This document shows, one piece after another, positions 1 through 8,557 of a DNA stretch of 64,000 nucleotides. The stretch is from NCBI GenBank assembly GCA_028281165.1, contig JANQKI010000088.1:49873-113872 (forward strand), read 5' to 3'. The position numbers were made by a program, and so were the translations under genes. Every line of letters starts with the position of its first letter. Positions within the stretch are counted from its first letter, which is position 1. Origin of the DNA: Opitutaceae bacterium (GTDB taxonomy: Bacteria > Verrucomicrobiota > Verrucomicrobiia > Opitutales > Opitutaceae). The notes under the pieces were generated by a model. It made no database searches and was not told where the DNA came from. It saw only the letters and a list, made by a program, of their open reading frames with translations.

Positions 1-31
1 ATCTAAACTTATAAGTAAGTGTTTTGGATAA

Positions 32-1183
32 ATGGAAAGCAATTATTCTAAGGATGTATTCACGCGTGCTGGAGCAAAGAGCCTGAATCATCCTGTTCTC
101 TTTTTAGACGAATCTCTGCAAGTGTTCTGGATGAATCCAGTCGCAGCCAAAATTTTATACGGTGGAGCTGATTATTCTTTTCCTGCAGACTTGGCTGAGA
201 TCTTAGATTCCCTCGGCCTCAAACTAGATGAAATTGGAGAGGTCTTGGGATTTATTGAGGATGAAAAGTCTAAGATTGTTCAATTGAGCGCCGATCGGTG
301 GAACTTCCTTCAAATTCAGTTCCCCGATAGAGATTTTGATAGCGAAGCGGAATTCGTCATCACTTTCCAGGGTCTTGATATTTCCTATACAATGAACGAA
401 CTTTTAGCGGGCGAATCGGAAAAGCTACGCGTTGCCGTAGTTGATGATAACCCGATTTCACTCGAGATCGCGTCTCGATTGCTAGCCCGTCTTGGCTATA
501 ATGCTAAAGGCTTTCTGTTTGCTGAGGAGCTACTCAAAGCCCACGAGGAAGCTCGCTTCCATCTTGTGCTCACGGATTTGCTGATGCCGGATGTCGATGG
601 ATTGGAAATCTGCCGTAGGCTGAAACTGCCTGATGGTGAAGGAGATAAGAAGGTTAAGATTATTGCTATTACCTCAGGAGTAAGCTCGGCGGACCCAGAT
701 CGATGTAGGGAGGTCGGTATGGATGGATATTTATCGAAACCAGTAACAACTGCCAACCTAGCCAAGGCCATCGATTTCGCTTTGTCCGGAAAAGACTTCT
801 TTCATATTTTAAACACCGTTACCGTGGAAGACTACATAGAAGACGAGTACCCGCTCATTAACAGAGACGAGTGGGAAGATGACCCGGGCTTACATAGGCG
901 GATGCTAAAACTCCTATTTGATGAATCGGAAAAGGCTATCGACGACATTGAAGTGGCCTGGGCTGAGATGGATGCAAAGCGATTCGAGGAAAGCGTTCAT
1001 TATTTCAAAGGAAGCGTGGATGTCGTAAGAGCCGACCGTTTGTCAGAAATATGCGGCCGCATCCTGGCCTTTACGCGGGCAAGAGAAATGTCTCGTTCCA
1101 AGCCCTTTTTGCCTGAATTGCGGAAAACGCTATCCAAAACACGAGCCTACGCCATCGAATGCGGGTTGTTAGAAAACGAGTAG
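32..1183 (+). CDS. PAS-receiver-HPt hybrid signalling protein
   Basis: A cytoplasmic two-component protein of 383 residues. Residues about 15-125 look like a PAS-type sensor fold. Residues 131-255 form a receiver domain with the acidic pair D138/D139, phospho-acceptor D182 in LTDLLMPDVDG, T214 and K236. Residues 280-370 resemble an HPt domain, with H323 in the motif VHYFKGSV. There is no DHp or ATPase domain, so it cannot autophosphorylate. It probably relays phosphate from a separate kinase between its receiver and HPt modules. No membrane segment or DNA-binding domain is visible. The ATG is preceded by no clear ribosome-binding site. The domain calls are firm; the signal and partner are unknown. 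Confidence 0.85.
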   Translation: MESNYSKDVFTRAGAKSLNHPVLFLDESLQVFWMNPVAAKILYGGADYSFPADLAEILDSLGLKLDEIGEVLGFIEDEKSKIVQLSADRWNFLQIQFPDRDFDSEAEFVITFQGLDISYTMNELLAGESEKLRVAVVDDNPISLEIASRLLARLGYNAKGFLFAEELLKAHEEARFHLVLTDLLMPDVDGLEICRRLKLPDGEGDKKVKIIAITSGVSSADPDRCREVGMDGYLSKPVTTANLAKAIDFALSGKDFFHILNTVTVEDYIEDEYPLINRDEWEDDPGLHRRMLKLLFDESEKAIDDIEVAWAEMDAKRFEESVHYFKGSVDVVRADRLSEICGRILAFTRAREMSRSKPFLPELRKTLSKTRAYAIECGLLENE

Positions 1184-1287
1184 ATTGACGTCTTATAAGT
1201 CTGATTCTAGCCTTTGGACGATAAATTTTTACCTCTTGTGCTAAATAAGGTTGCTTCAGGGGAACGAGAGCGTATCGAAGTAGGCAT

Positions 1288-1560
1288 ATGGCTAAGTCTT
1301 CTCCTAAAAAAAAGGCCAATGCGGCATTCATGAAACCAGTAACTCCTGATGCGGCTTTGGCAGCTGTCGTTGGCTCGGATCCGCTACCTCGTACTGAGCT
1401 TACAAAAAAATTGTGGGACTACATCAAATCGAACGATTTGCAGAACCCTTCCAATAAGCGAGAAATCGTTGCAGACGATAAGCTGAAAGCGGTTTTCGAT
1501 GGTAAGGACAAAGTTTCAATGTTCGAAATGACGAAGCTCGTTTCAGGTCACTTGAAGTAG
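1288..1560 (+). CDS. SWIB/MDM2-domain protein
   Basis: A small basic protein of 90 residues. A lysine/alanine-rich N-terminus (about 1-25) precedes a complete SWIB fold with the family hallmarks LTKKLWDYIKSNDLQNPSNKR and a closing VSMFEMTKLVSGHL. In eukaryotes this fold occurs in chromatin remodellers. In chlamydiae and other PVC bacteria it occurs as a stand-alone, probably nucleoid-associated protein. A DNA or chromatin role here is inferred from the family and the basic tail. It is monocistronic, with its own terminator immediately downstream. Confidence 0.88.
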   Translation: MAKSSPKKKANAAFMKPVTPDAALAAVVGSDPLPRTELTKKLWDYIKSNDLQNPSNKREIVADDKLKAVFDGKDKVSMFEMTKLVSGHLK

Positions 1561-1595
1561 ACCTTTTCTATTCCCCGTTAACGAACTATTTCATG

Positions 1596-1631
1596 AAATC
1601 CCAAAGCTACGCTTTGGGATTTCTTTTTTTT
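1596..1631 (+). terminator. Rho-independent terminator of the SWIB gene
   Basis: A perfect 12-bp stem (AAATCCCAAAGC paired with GCTTTGGGATTT) closes a 3-nt loop and is followed by CTTTTTTTTT on the plus strand. There is no T-run on the minus-strand side, so it serves the SWIB transcript rather than the converging nuclease gene. Confidence 0.9.
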
Positions 1632-1636
1632 AAACG

Positions 1637-2563
1637 CTAAAGTCTTGCCGTCTTAGCTCTGCCATTGACGAATGATCCTATAGGAAGAGCGAATCGAATG
1701 ATGGCTGGAAGGTGGTCGGAAGCGTAGCTTCTTATGATTTCGGTATTTGTTTCCTGATAGGGTTTGGCCAGGAGAATAAAATCCAATCCGCGAGATGGGA
1801 GATGAGCTGGAAAGGTTCGACCGTTTTTTGGAAAATAGGAGTAGTGATATTGCTCTGCGGATCTGACTACGAATTGACGTACGGCGTCCCTGAAGACGCG
1901 TGAGTCTGTATTGAAATCGCCGCAAATGATGGGTGGCAAGTGTTCAGCCGCTTCATAGTGGCGGCGTTCAATTTTTTGCAGCAGTCTATCAATTTGCTGC
2001 ATGCGGACTTTTCGTGATCGGAAGTCCAGATGGAGATTGATGAAGTCGATCAGAGTTCCGTTAAAATCCACTTGGATCTCCATGTAGCCCTTTTCGCCGA
2101 GCTTTTTTCCTCCAAAGGCGACCACCTCGCTCTGGATTATCGGAAATTTCGAAAGAAAAGCATTCCCATATGAAAGGCGTTTTCGCCCTTCTCGCTTGTT
2201 ATGAACGCCGTGCTCCGAAAATGGATACCGAGTAGCTTCTTGCAGATAGTCCAGCAGATTGATGTGACGATTCCAGTGCGAGCATTCGTCAACTTCCTGG
2301 AGCGCTACGACATCAGGCTGGTGTCGTCGAATGATGCCAGCGATTCGGTCTAGATTCTTTTGGATGCCGCGCGAGGTATGGAAGCCTTGATAAAGCGAGA
2401 GGCCTCTGCCGTGGGCTATGTTGAATGTCATGAGGCTTGCATGCAGCTTGCCCTCTCGAATTTGCTGTTTCTCCACTGAATCCAAAGCTATTCTGGCTAA
2501 TCTCTTAAGCAAAGCTGAATCCTGCGTTTCAGCTTTATTTATCAAATTCTGCGCAGTATTCAC
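1637..2563 (-). CDS. Endonuclease/exonuclease/phosphatase (EEP) family protein
   Basis: A metal-dependent phosphodiesterase fold. The family motifs appear in order: first strand LMTFNIAHGRG (about 44-54), the metal glutamate in VVALQEVDE, CGDFNTD, and the C-terminal catalytic SDHLP. The substrate could be DNA, RNA or a phospholipid/inositol; the sequence does not decide. It has no signal peptide. The predicted start is a GTG only 9 bp from the GTG of the divergent helicase gene. A later start is possible, since the fold only begins near residue 40. A start at the ATG of residue 45 would cut into the first strand. The 5' end is therefore uncertain. Confidence 0.8.
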   Translation of the reverse strand: MNTAQNLINKAETQDSALLKRLARIALDSVEKQQIREGKLHASLMTFNIAHGRGLSLYQGFHTSRGIQKNLDRIAGIIRRHQPDVVALQEVDECSHWNRHINLLDYLQEATRYPFSEHGVHNKREGRKRLSYGNAFLSKFPIIQSEVVAFGGKKLGEKGYMEIQVDFNGTLIDFINLHLDFRSRKVRMQQIDRLLQKIERRHYEAAEHLPPIICGDFNTDSRVFRDAVRQFVVRSAEQYHYSYFPKNGRTFPAHLPSRGLDFILLAKPYQETNTEIIRSYASDHLPAIIRFALPIGSFVNGRAKTARL

Positions 2564-2572
2564 CCCTTTCTA

Positions 2573-5053
2573 GTGAACGAGTTTGGCGATCTAGATATTC
2601 GTCTGCGCATTCCTGATCTGTGGCAACAAGAGGCATTAGCCTTGATGAATCAGGGTAAAGATGTGGTCGTCGATGCTCCGACAGGAGCAGGAAAAACCTA
2701 TCTCGTCGAACTATTGGCTGATTCGGGGAGAAGGGACCAAATTGTCCACACGGTGCCAACACGCGCTCTGGCAAATGATAAATTGCGCGAGTGGCGAGCC
2801 AAGGGTTTGAGAGTGGGTATCGCAACGGGCGACATATCTGAAGATACGAATGCACCTCTTTTAGTCGCTACTCTAGAAACGCAGAAGTTCCGTATCCTTG
2901 AGGAAAATGGGCCTGATGTTCTGGTGGTGGATGAGTATCAGATGCTTAGCGACGAGGCTAGGGGCGTGAACTACGAACTGGCCATAGCAATGGCTCCAGG
3001 GGAGACTCAGCTTTTACTGCTTAGCGGCAGTGTTTCCAATGCTGGCGAAATTGTCGATTGGCTTAAGAGGCTTGGTCGAGATGCGGAGCTTGTATCCACT
3101 AAATTAAGACCCGTACCGCTTGAGGAAATTCATATCGATGCTTTGAGTTTCAATCCCCCTCCTCGTGTTCGTGGATTTTGGCCACGATTGGTCTCAAAAG
3201 CTCTAATGGCAGATCTTGGGCCGGTTTTGGTATTTTGTCCGCAACGAAAAACGGTAGAGAAGCTAGCCAAGCAACTGGCCAATCTGCTTCCCCAAGAAAA
3301 TCCTCTCGCTCTTTCGCCTCAACAAAAACGCCTGGCTGGGAAAAATTTGGAAAAACTGCTGATAAAGCGAATCGCTTACCATCACAGCGGTCTCAGTTAC
3401 GAGCAGAGGGCTGGGCTTATTGAGCCGCTGGCAAAAGCCGGTCAGTTGCGTATTGTTATTTCAACCACAGGATTGGCGGCTGGCGTTAATTTTTCAATGA
3501 GATCGGTACTCGTGACTGAGAGCGAGTACACGGTCGATCACCTTCAGCAATTGATCTCCCCTGACGAGTTGCTTCAGATGTTCGGCAGGGCTGGAAGACG
3601 AGGTATGGACAAGGTAGGCTATGCCTTGGTTGCTCCTGATAGACCTAGATTGAGAGAGGCGAGGCAACATCCCGTTAAGCGAGCTCCTGTCTTGGACTGG
3701 CCGAGTCTTATTTCTATTATGGACACGGCTAGCCTACAGGATCGAAGTCCTTTTGAAGCGGCGATCAAAGCTACTTCGCGACTTTTTAATGAAGGCGAAA
3801 TGGCGCTGGGTTTCGAGAAGTCTCTGCTGTATCCAGAGGCTCCTTGTGGTCTGATGGTTGACGCCGAGCGCTTCGATTATGCCAAGCCTGAAAAAATCGA
3901 GATGCGAAACTCGCAAAACATTTGGGAGGAGCTGCCCAAACTGACTCCCGTTGTGGCAAGAAATGTAAAGGTTCGCATTGATGACAGACTTCAACCGTTC
4001 CTTTCCATTGCTGAGGAAGTAAAGAAAATCGGCAAAGGATCTCTCGAATCGATAAGGCTTAGAAAGGGAAGGCGCTTTAGAAAACGACTTCCCATTGCCT
4101 ATCGAGAGCGAGGGAAAACCGATGTCTTCATCTTAGCAGGATGGTACCGAAGGGCCTTGGCCTCCTTGCAAGGAAAGTCTCATGTTGCCGTTAGCAAACG
4201 ATTGAGTGGGGATGAAATCGAAAACATCGACAAAGAGGAGGCTTCTCAGGCAATTGGGTTTGGGCGAGTTTCGCGAATAAAGGCTTCTGGGAATCGTTTG
4301 TTTGCCAGCATCGATTTGCGCGACTTTCAAGTTGAGGTTTACCCGGATTCCTTTGGAATCGGTATTAAAAATCCTGAGACACGTTCTGCTTATCCCGCTG
4401 AATGTAGAAGTTGTCGTTTTCTGGAGAAATGCCAGAACGGGCTGTCTGGAAGGAATTCGCCTGCTCTATCGTGGAAACGACTGGGTCTGATTGACGATAA
4501 AGGTCGCCCTACGCTTCGAGGAAAGATCTTCAGTTTCTTTCAAGGAGGGGAGGGGCTGGCTATTGCTGCTGCCTTGGAGGACAAAAGCTATGCTGTTGAC
4601 GCGATTGCTATCGATATAGCGAATTTGCGAGCTGGTTTTAGGTTCGATGAACATAGCGCTTACAGCCATCGCCTGGCAAGGTCTTGTCGCTTGGCTTATG
4701 GAGATAAGACCTATGAAGGCTATCTAAAGCACGGTTTGCCACCGCAATATGGATACGGGGCAGCGGAAGTTATTGAAATGTTGTTACATCAACCTGCCAG
4801 AGCGAGACAGGTTTACGATGAGTCTCTCAAGCGAGGAGATGTTCAGCGGGCTCGTTTAGAATGGTTGAGTTTGTTAAGACACATCGTGAGTTGTCCGGAT
4901 ATCGAATGGGAGCGTTGGCTAGAGCTTAAACGCGCTGCTGCCTCAATTCTGGAAACAGACGATCATCGGCTGATGATTGATGGATTGCCAGAGCTAGAAC
5001 CCTCTCAATCAACTAGGATTGGTCACCGGCTTCGGTTCCCCAGGAACTGGTAA
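2573..5053 (+). CDS. Ski2-like DEAD/DEAH-box helicase with Cys cluster
   Basis: A superfamily 2 helicase of 826 residues. A Q-motif-like LWQQEALALM precedes Walker A APTGAGKT (35-42). Walker B is VVDEYQM (DEYQ at 120-123), motif III is LLSGS, and the second RecA lobe contains HHSGLS and QMFGRAGRRG (about 335-345). This is the Ski2/Hel308 pattern. Further downstream a three-cysteine cluster, CRSCRFLEKC (about 611-620), recalls zinc or Fe-S clusters seen in Cas4/AddB nucleases. A winged-helix-like GLIDDKGRPTLRGKI segment follows. It probably acts in DNA repair or RNA processing. The GTG start is kept because the Q-motif lies right after it. Confidence 0.85.
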   Translation: MNEFGDLDIRLRIPDLWQQEALALMNQGKDVVVDAPTGAGKTYLVELLADSGRRDQIVHTVPTRALANDKLREWRAKGLRVGIATGDISEDTNAPLLVATLETQKFRILEENGPDVLVVDEYQMLSDEARGVNYELAIAMAPGETQLLLLSGSVSNAGEIVDWLKRLGRDAELVSTKLRPVPLEEIHIDALSFNPPPRVRGFWPRLVSKALMADLGPVLVFCPQRKTVEKLAKQLANLLPQENPLALSPQQKRLAGKNLEKLLIKRIAYHHSGLSYEQRAGLIEPLAKAGQLRIVISTTGLAAGVNFSMRSVLVTESEYTVDHLQQLISPDELLQMFGRAGRRGMDKVGYALVAPDRPRLREARQHPVKRAPVLDWPSLISIMDTASLQDRSPFEAAIKATSRLFNEGEMALGFEKSLLYPEAPCGLMVDAERFDYAKPEKIEMRNSQNIWEELPKLTPVVARNVKVRIDDRLQPFLSIAEEVKKIGKGSLESIRLRKGRRFRKRLPIAYRERGKTDVFILAGWYRRALASLQGKSHVAVSKRLSGDEIENIDKEEASQAIGFGRVSRIKASGNRLFASIDLRDFQVEVYPDSFGIGIKNPETRSAYPAECRSCRFLEKCQNGLSGRNSPALSWKRLGLIDDKGRPTLRGKIFSFFQGGEGLAIAAALEDKSYAVDAIAIDIANLRAGFRFDEHSAYSHRLARSCRLAYGDKTYEGYLKHGLPPQYGYGAAEVIEMLLHQPARARQVYDESLKRGDVQRARLEWLSLLRHIVSCPDIEWERWLELKRAAASILETDDHRLMIDGLPELEPSQSTRIGHRLRFPRNW

Positions 5054-5054
5054 T

Positions 5055-5507
5055 CTATTCGATCGGCGTTACGTCCCAGCTCCAAGTCTTGTCTGCGTAA
5101 ATTGTCAGCCAAGCAAAACTGCTTTTGGATCCTTGACGAGGACCTGTTATCGCTCCGGGATTCAGGATTCGTGTTCCATTTCGGTTTTCTTGAGACGGGC
5201 AGTGAAGATGGCCGAATAATATCGCATCGAATTCGTCCGACACGGATCGAGGAGGCAAGTGCTGAAGCTTGAAACGCAGTCCTTGCCTTTCCAATACGTG
5301 TGTATCTGGCCACAGACCATAGGGATCCATATTTCCTTTAACTACGCTAAGCGGTTTATCCAAAGCTTCGATACTTGAGAGAACGGCTGGCGAGCACACG
5401 TCTCCCAAATGCCAAATTTCTTCTGCTTTTCCGAGCATGCCTGGTAAGGCACTCGGTACGTGGTTGTGCGTATCCGAGATTACAGCGATTTTCAGGAGCG
5501 TATCCAT
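5055..5507 (-). CDS. YfcE/MJ0936-type metallophosphoesterase
   Basis: A small calcineurin-like phosphodiesterase of 150 residues, the usual family length. The metal-binding motifs are all present: SDTHNH near the N-terminus, HLGDV, GNMD (GNCD in many relatives), FGHLH and the closing NPGAITGPR. The family hydrolyses phosphodiester model substrates and its physiological role is generally unclear. It is cytoplasmic. Its stop lies 1 bp from the stop of the converging helicase gene, so the two transcripts must overlap. It may be the last gene of the minus-strand run that includes the CPBP protease, 9 bp upstream. Confidence 0.88.
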   Translation of the reverse strand: MDTLLKIAVISDTHNHVPSALPGMLGKAEEIWHLGDVCSPAVLSSIEALDKPLSVVKGNMDPYGLWPDTHVLERQGLRFKLQHLPPRSVSDEFDAILFGHLHCPSQENRNGTRILNPGAITGPRQGSKSSFAWLTIYADKTWSWDVTPIE

Positions 5508-5516
5508 ATTTAAATA

Positions 5517-6509
5517 TCAGGAAATTTTGTTATCCGACTCCTTGCTTCGAGATAGTATGATTGAAAATATGATAATAAAGACAACCATAACGATGCCGAC
5601 CCAATAGCCATCCGTTATCTTTTCCGTTCCCGTAAGTAGATTAGCGTTTCCGGTTTCATCGAAAGCCTTGCCTAAACTCATAATCACGGCGACCCATCCT
5701 GCATGGAGACCGATGCAGGCCCATAGGTTCTTTTTTAGCAAGAAGACTTGATGGAGAATTATGCCGACGAGACATAGATTGATAAACATAATCGAATTGA
5801 ATCCGTCAGCGATTGCAGTGATGTAGCCCAATGCCGTAACGAATCCATCATCGATTCCTATTTCGCTTGGAGGGATGTGGGCCATTGCCTCGCCGCTCAT
5901 TTTAAAGTGTAGGGCTGCAAAGAGAATGGAAGAGCCGATAATTGCCGGAACAGGTTTTAGCGAAGTGTAGAAAAGTCTGAATACTAGCCCGCGGAAAATA
6001 ACCTCTTCGATGATGGACAACAAGCTTGCTGAAAATACTGCAACCACGATTTTCTCTAGTTGCTTTGTGAAGGTCCATCCTTCTCGTGCTTCAAACACGT
6101 TTAGAATAATGGAGAGGGACAGCACTGCGATCATCATCCCGACTCCGTAGATAAACCAAGTGAAAAACGTTCTTGCAGCCGGTATTCGAAATCCAATGGC
6201 GCTAAAAGAATAGAGATGGCACCATTTGAAGAGTAGGGGCAGCAGTATGAGCACCCCTAAAAGTCGAATACGATCAAAGTATCGAGTGATGGGCTTTTCG
6301 CGAAGATAATCGGACGTTCCTTCGCCAAAGAAATCGGCTAATTTAGCAAAGCCTTCACTCGTATAGGCAAGTTGAAATATGAAAGGGCTTACGAGGGCGG
6401 CGAACAATAGAGTTCCAAAGTATAGCCAGCAGAGAAGAACGATTCCTTTGGTGGAGAATTGATCTTCGGAGAGACCGTAGAGAATGTATTCATTATCTCG
6501 TTTCATCAT
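5517..6509 (-). CDS. CPBP-family intramembrane metalloprotease
   Basis: An integral membrane protein of 330 residues with about eight hydrophobic segments. The three signature motifs of the CPBP (Abi/Rce1-like) family are visible: the EExxxR box in IIEEVIFRGLVF, FAALHF, and LHAGW near the C-terminus. Members are thought to be glutamate-type intramembrane proteases that handle prenylated or secreted peptides, or bacteriocin self-immunity. No substrate can be named here. It lies 26 bp after the zinc-ribbon gene on the same strand, so co-transcription is likely. Two ATGs 3 bp apart could both serve as starts. Confidence 0.85.
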   Translation of the reverse strand: MMKRDNEYILYGLSEDQFSTKGIVLLCWLYFGTLLFAALVSPFIFQLAYTSEGFAKLADFFGEGTSDYLREKPITRYFDRIRLLGVLILLPLLFKWCHLYSFSAIGFRIPAARTFFTWFIYGVGMMIAVLSLSIILNVFEAREGWTFTKQLEKIVVAVFSASLLSIIEEVIFRGLVFRLFYTSLKPVPAIIGSSILFAALHFKMSGEAMAHIPPSEIGIDDGFVTALGYITAIADGFNSIMFINLCLVGIILHQVFLLKKNLWACIGLHAGWVAVIMSLGKAFDETGNANLLTGTEKITDGYWVGIVMVVFIIIFSIILSRSKESDNKIS

Positions 6510-6535
6510 CTCCCCTCATATTGAGAAAAGAATCT

Positions 6536-6781
6536 CTATTGTTTCTCGTATTCTCCTTCTCCCAATCGCTTAAGAACATGGAATCCAGCGGATTTCGCCT
6601 CTGACGCGGAGGGTTTCTTGATTTTCGCCTGAGGAGCGGGCAAATTCAAACAGCTTTCGATTTCCTGTCCACATTTGGGACAATCGACAGGATTCCGCTG
6701 ATCTCCCTTTACTTGAAGTTCGATTTCGCCTCCGCACAGTTTACAGTTTCCCGAAACTGGTCTGAAACGCTGCAGTGGCAT
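6536..6781 (-). CDS. Small zinc-ribbon protein
   Basis: An 81-residue cytoplasmic protein with a treble-clef or rubredoxin-like knuckle pair: CKLCGGE near residue 17 and CPKCGQE near residue 38, i.e. CxxC-x(n)-CxxC. The remaining 40 residues are basic and alanine/proline-rich without a recognisable fold. It is 12 bp downstream of the PpiD-like gene and upstream of the CPBP protease gene, in one apparent operon. The function is unknown. Metal binding is inferred from the cysteines alone. Confidence 0.7.
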   Translation of the reverse strand: MPLQRFRPVSGNCKLCGGEIELQVKGDQRNPVDCPKCGQEIESCLNLPAPQAKIKKPSASEAKSAGFHVLKRLGEGEYEKQ

Positions 6782-6793
6782 TAGGAGAATGGC

Positions 6794-8461
6794 TTAATTG
6801 GCGGCCAACCCAGAACGCTCCAACTCTTCGTTCATCAGTTTTCCAATGTATTGAGAAACCGCATAACGCGAATAGGCTGTCTTTAGAGATTCAATACGAG
6901 CTTCATATTCTTCGCCCTCGGCTTGCAATTCGGGCACATCTTTGTTAATAATGTAGACTAAAGAGCCTTTATCGCCTTGTGTGATCATTTCGGATACGTC
7001 GCCTTCAGACAGCGAGGAAGTGGAATAGGCCAAGCTTCGGTCTAAGCCGCTTGGCGGTTCTCGACGAGTGAATTCCTGGTAGACATTCACGGTTAGACCT
7101 TCGCCTTCGGCAGTCTCTTGAAATCCTTGTATCGAATCTGCGGATTCAGAAAGCTTGGCCTGCAACGCTTTCCCTTGCTCTGATCTCAGGCGACGAAGTT
7201 CTTCCTCCTTGTAATCAAGATCGACTCGAGCTCGAACCGTCTCCATTTCAGGAATGGTTTGTGGAAATAGGTCTTTATAGAGCAGGACTATGGTCGTGTC
7301 GCCTTCCTGAATCGGCTCGCTGTAGAACAGCGATTCGTTGAGCTGGAAAGCCGTATTCACGGTGTTGCGACTCCAACTGAGACCTATGGGAGCCCCATCG
7401 TTCGAGAAAGGGATGGTATCTTTGCTTGTCAGCCCCTGAGCTGCCAGAACATTGGCGACGATTTCTTCTCTCGGCGTTTTGCCACCGGTGTTGCTCTCGC
7501 TTTCAACGATGGCCAGTACTAAGGCTTCCGCCTTGTTCTGGGCCATTTGTCTCGCCATTTCCAAACTGTAATCGAAGACCACTTTTTCACGGACAGTTTC
7601 GAAATCCACTTCCGTTGCTTCTGCCTTAGATTCTTCACTCTCGGAACTATCAGTCGGCTCGTACTTGGCTTTGTTTTCTTCGAAGTACAATTTTAGATCT
7701 TCCTCTGAGGGACTAACTTGGTCTTTAAAATCGAGGGCTTTGAATTCAATGTAGGAAACGATACGGCGCTCGGGGGTCGCGTAACGGAAACTGTTGGAAG
7801 CATAGAATTCTGCCAGCATCTCTGTTGTTGTATCGATCTGAGGATTGTAAGTGCTTTGGTCCCACTCCGCTACGGCTACTGTCCATTTTGTCTGATCCTG
7901 GCGCAAGTCGCTCAGGACTTCTTCAGGCAAAACAAATCCTGGACCTGTTAAAGTCTCATTCACCTGTGTAATCCTATAGTCGTCGGAAATAATTCTTAAC
8001 GCATCAGTCTGAGTAATGCTGCCGCTCAACGCGATCTCGTCCGTAAAACGGGCGTACGCCTGAGGATCGAATTCGCCTTGGGCGTTCATGAATAGAGGCA
8101 GCTCTTTGATGTATTCTTGAACCTGCTCGGGAGTCGGATTGGGAATGCTATGAAGATTTGCTAGATAAAGGGTAGTGGCCCTGTTGAAGAAATAGTTCGA
8201 GAGCTGGTTGGGATCGAGGCGAATATTCCCTGATTGCATGTAAGCGCTCCAATAACCCTCGGTACGAAACACTTCCCGCTTGGCCTCCGTATCGAGTTCA
8301 TAGTCGAAGAACTTCAGGTTTTTCATCCTTTCACCCCGGCCGTCGCCAATTCCAGGAGCCGCTCCAATGGTGAATACAAAGGAGACAATAATGACGGCTA
8401 GCAGAATGATGAAAACGAAACGAAAGTGCTTTTGTAGGTTGTTTTGAAGCCAGGAAATCAT
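6794..8461 (-). CDS. PpiD/SurA-N-type membrane-anchored periplasmic foldase
   Basis: A 555-residue protein with one N-terminal membrane anchor (about residues 14-33) and a large extracytoplasmic part. The start MISWLQNNLQKHFRFVF followed by a transmembrane helix is typical of PpiD and SurA_N_3 proteins. Long helical chaperone arms flank a weakly conserved parvulin-like region (around FSNDGAPIGLSW and GDTTIVLLYKD). Proteins of this type assist folding of outer-membrane and secreted proteins at the inner-membrane exit. Enzymatic isomerase activity is doubtful because the parvulin core is degenerate. A second, SurA-like protein is encoded near the right end of the window. Confidence 0.78.
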   Translation of the reverse strand: MISWLQNNLQKHFRFVFIILLAVIIVSFVFTIGAAPGIGDGRGERMKNLKFFDYELDTEAKREVFRTEGYWSAYMQSGNIRLDPNQLSNYFFNRATTLYLANLHSIPNPTPEQVQEYIKELPLFMNAQGEFDPQAYARFTDEIALSGSITQTDALRIISDDYRITQVNETLTGPGFVLPEEVLSDLRQDQTKWTVAVAEWDQSTYNPQIDTTTEMLAEFYASNSFRYATPERRIVSYIEFKALDFKDQVSPSEEDLKLYFEENKAKYEPTDSSESEESKAEATEVDFETVREKVVFDYSLEMARQMAQNKAEALVLAIVESESNTGGKTPREEIVANVLAAQGLTSKDTIPFSNDGAPIGLSWSRNTVNTAFQLNESLFYSEPIQEGDTTIVLLYKDLFPQTIPEMETVRARVDLDYKEEELRRLRSEQGKALQAKLSESADSIQGFQETAEGEGLTVNVYQEFTRREPPSGLDRSLAYSTSSLSEGDVSEMITQGDKGSLVYIINKDVPELQAEGEEYEARIESLKTAYSRYAVSQYIGKLMNEELERSGLAAN

Positions 8462-8557
8462 GATCTGTAGGGCTATGAAAGAAGGGCTAAATTAGGATTG
8501 GCCAGGAGCCTGTCAATGGACAAAACCAGTGTGGTCTTGGCTTGAAGCGAAGACGAA

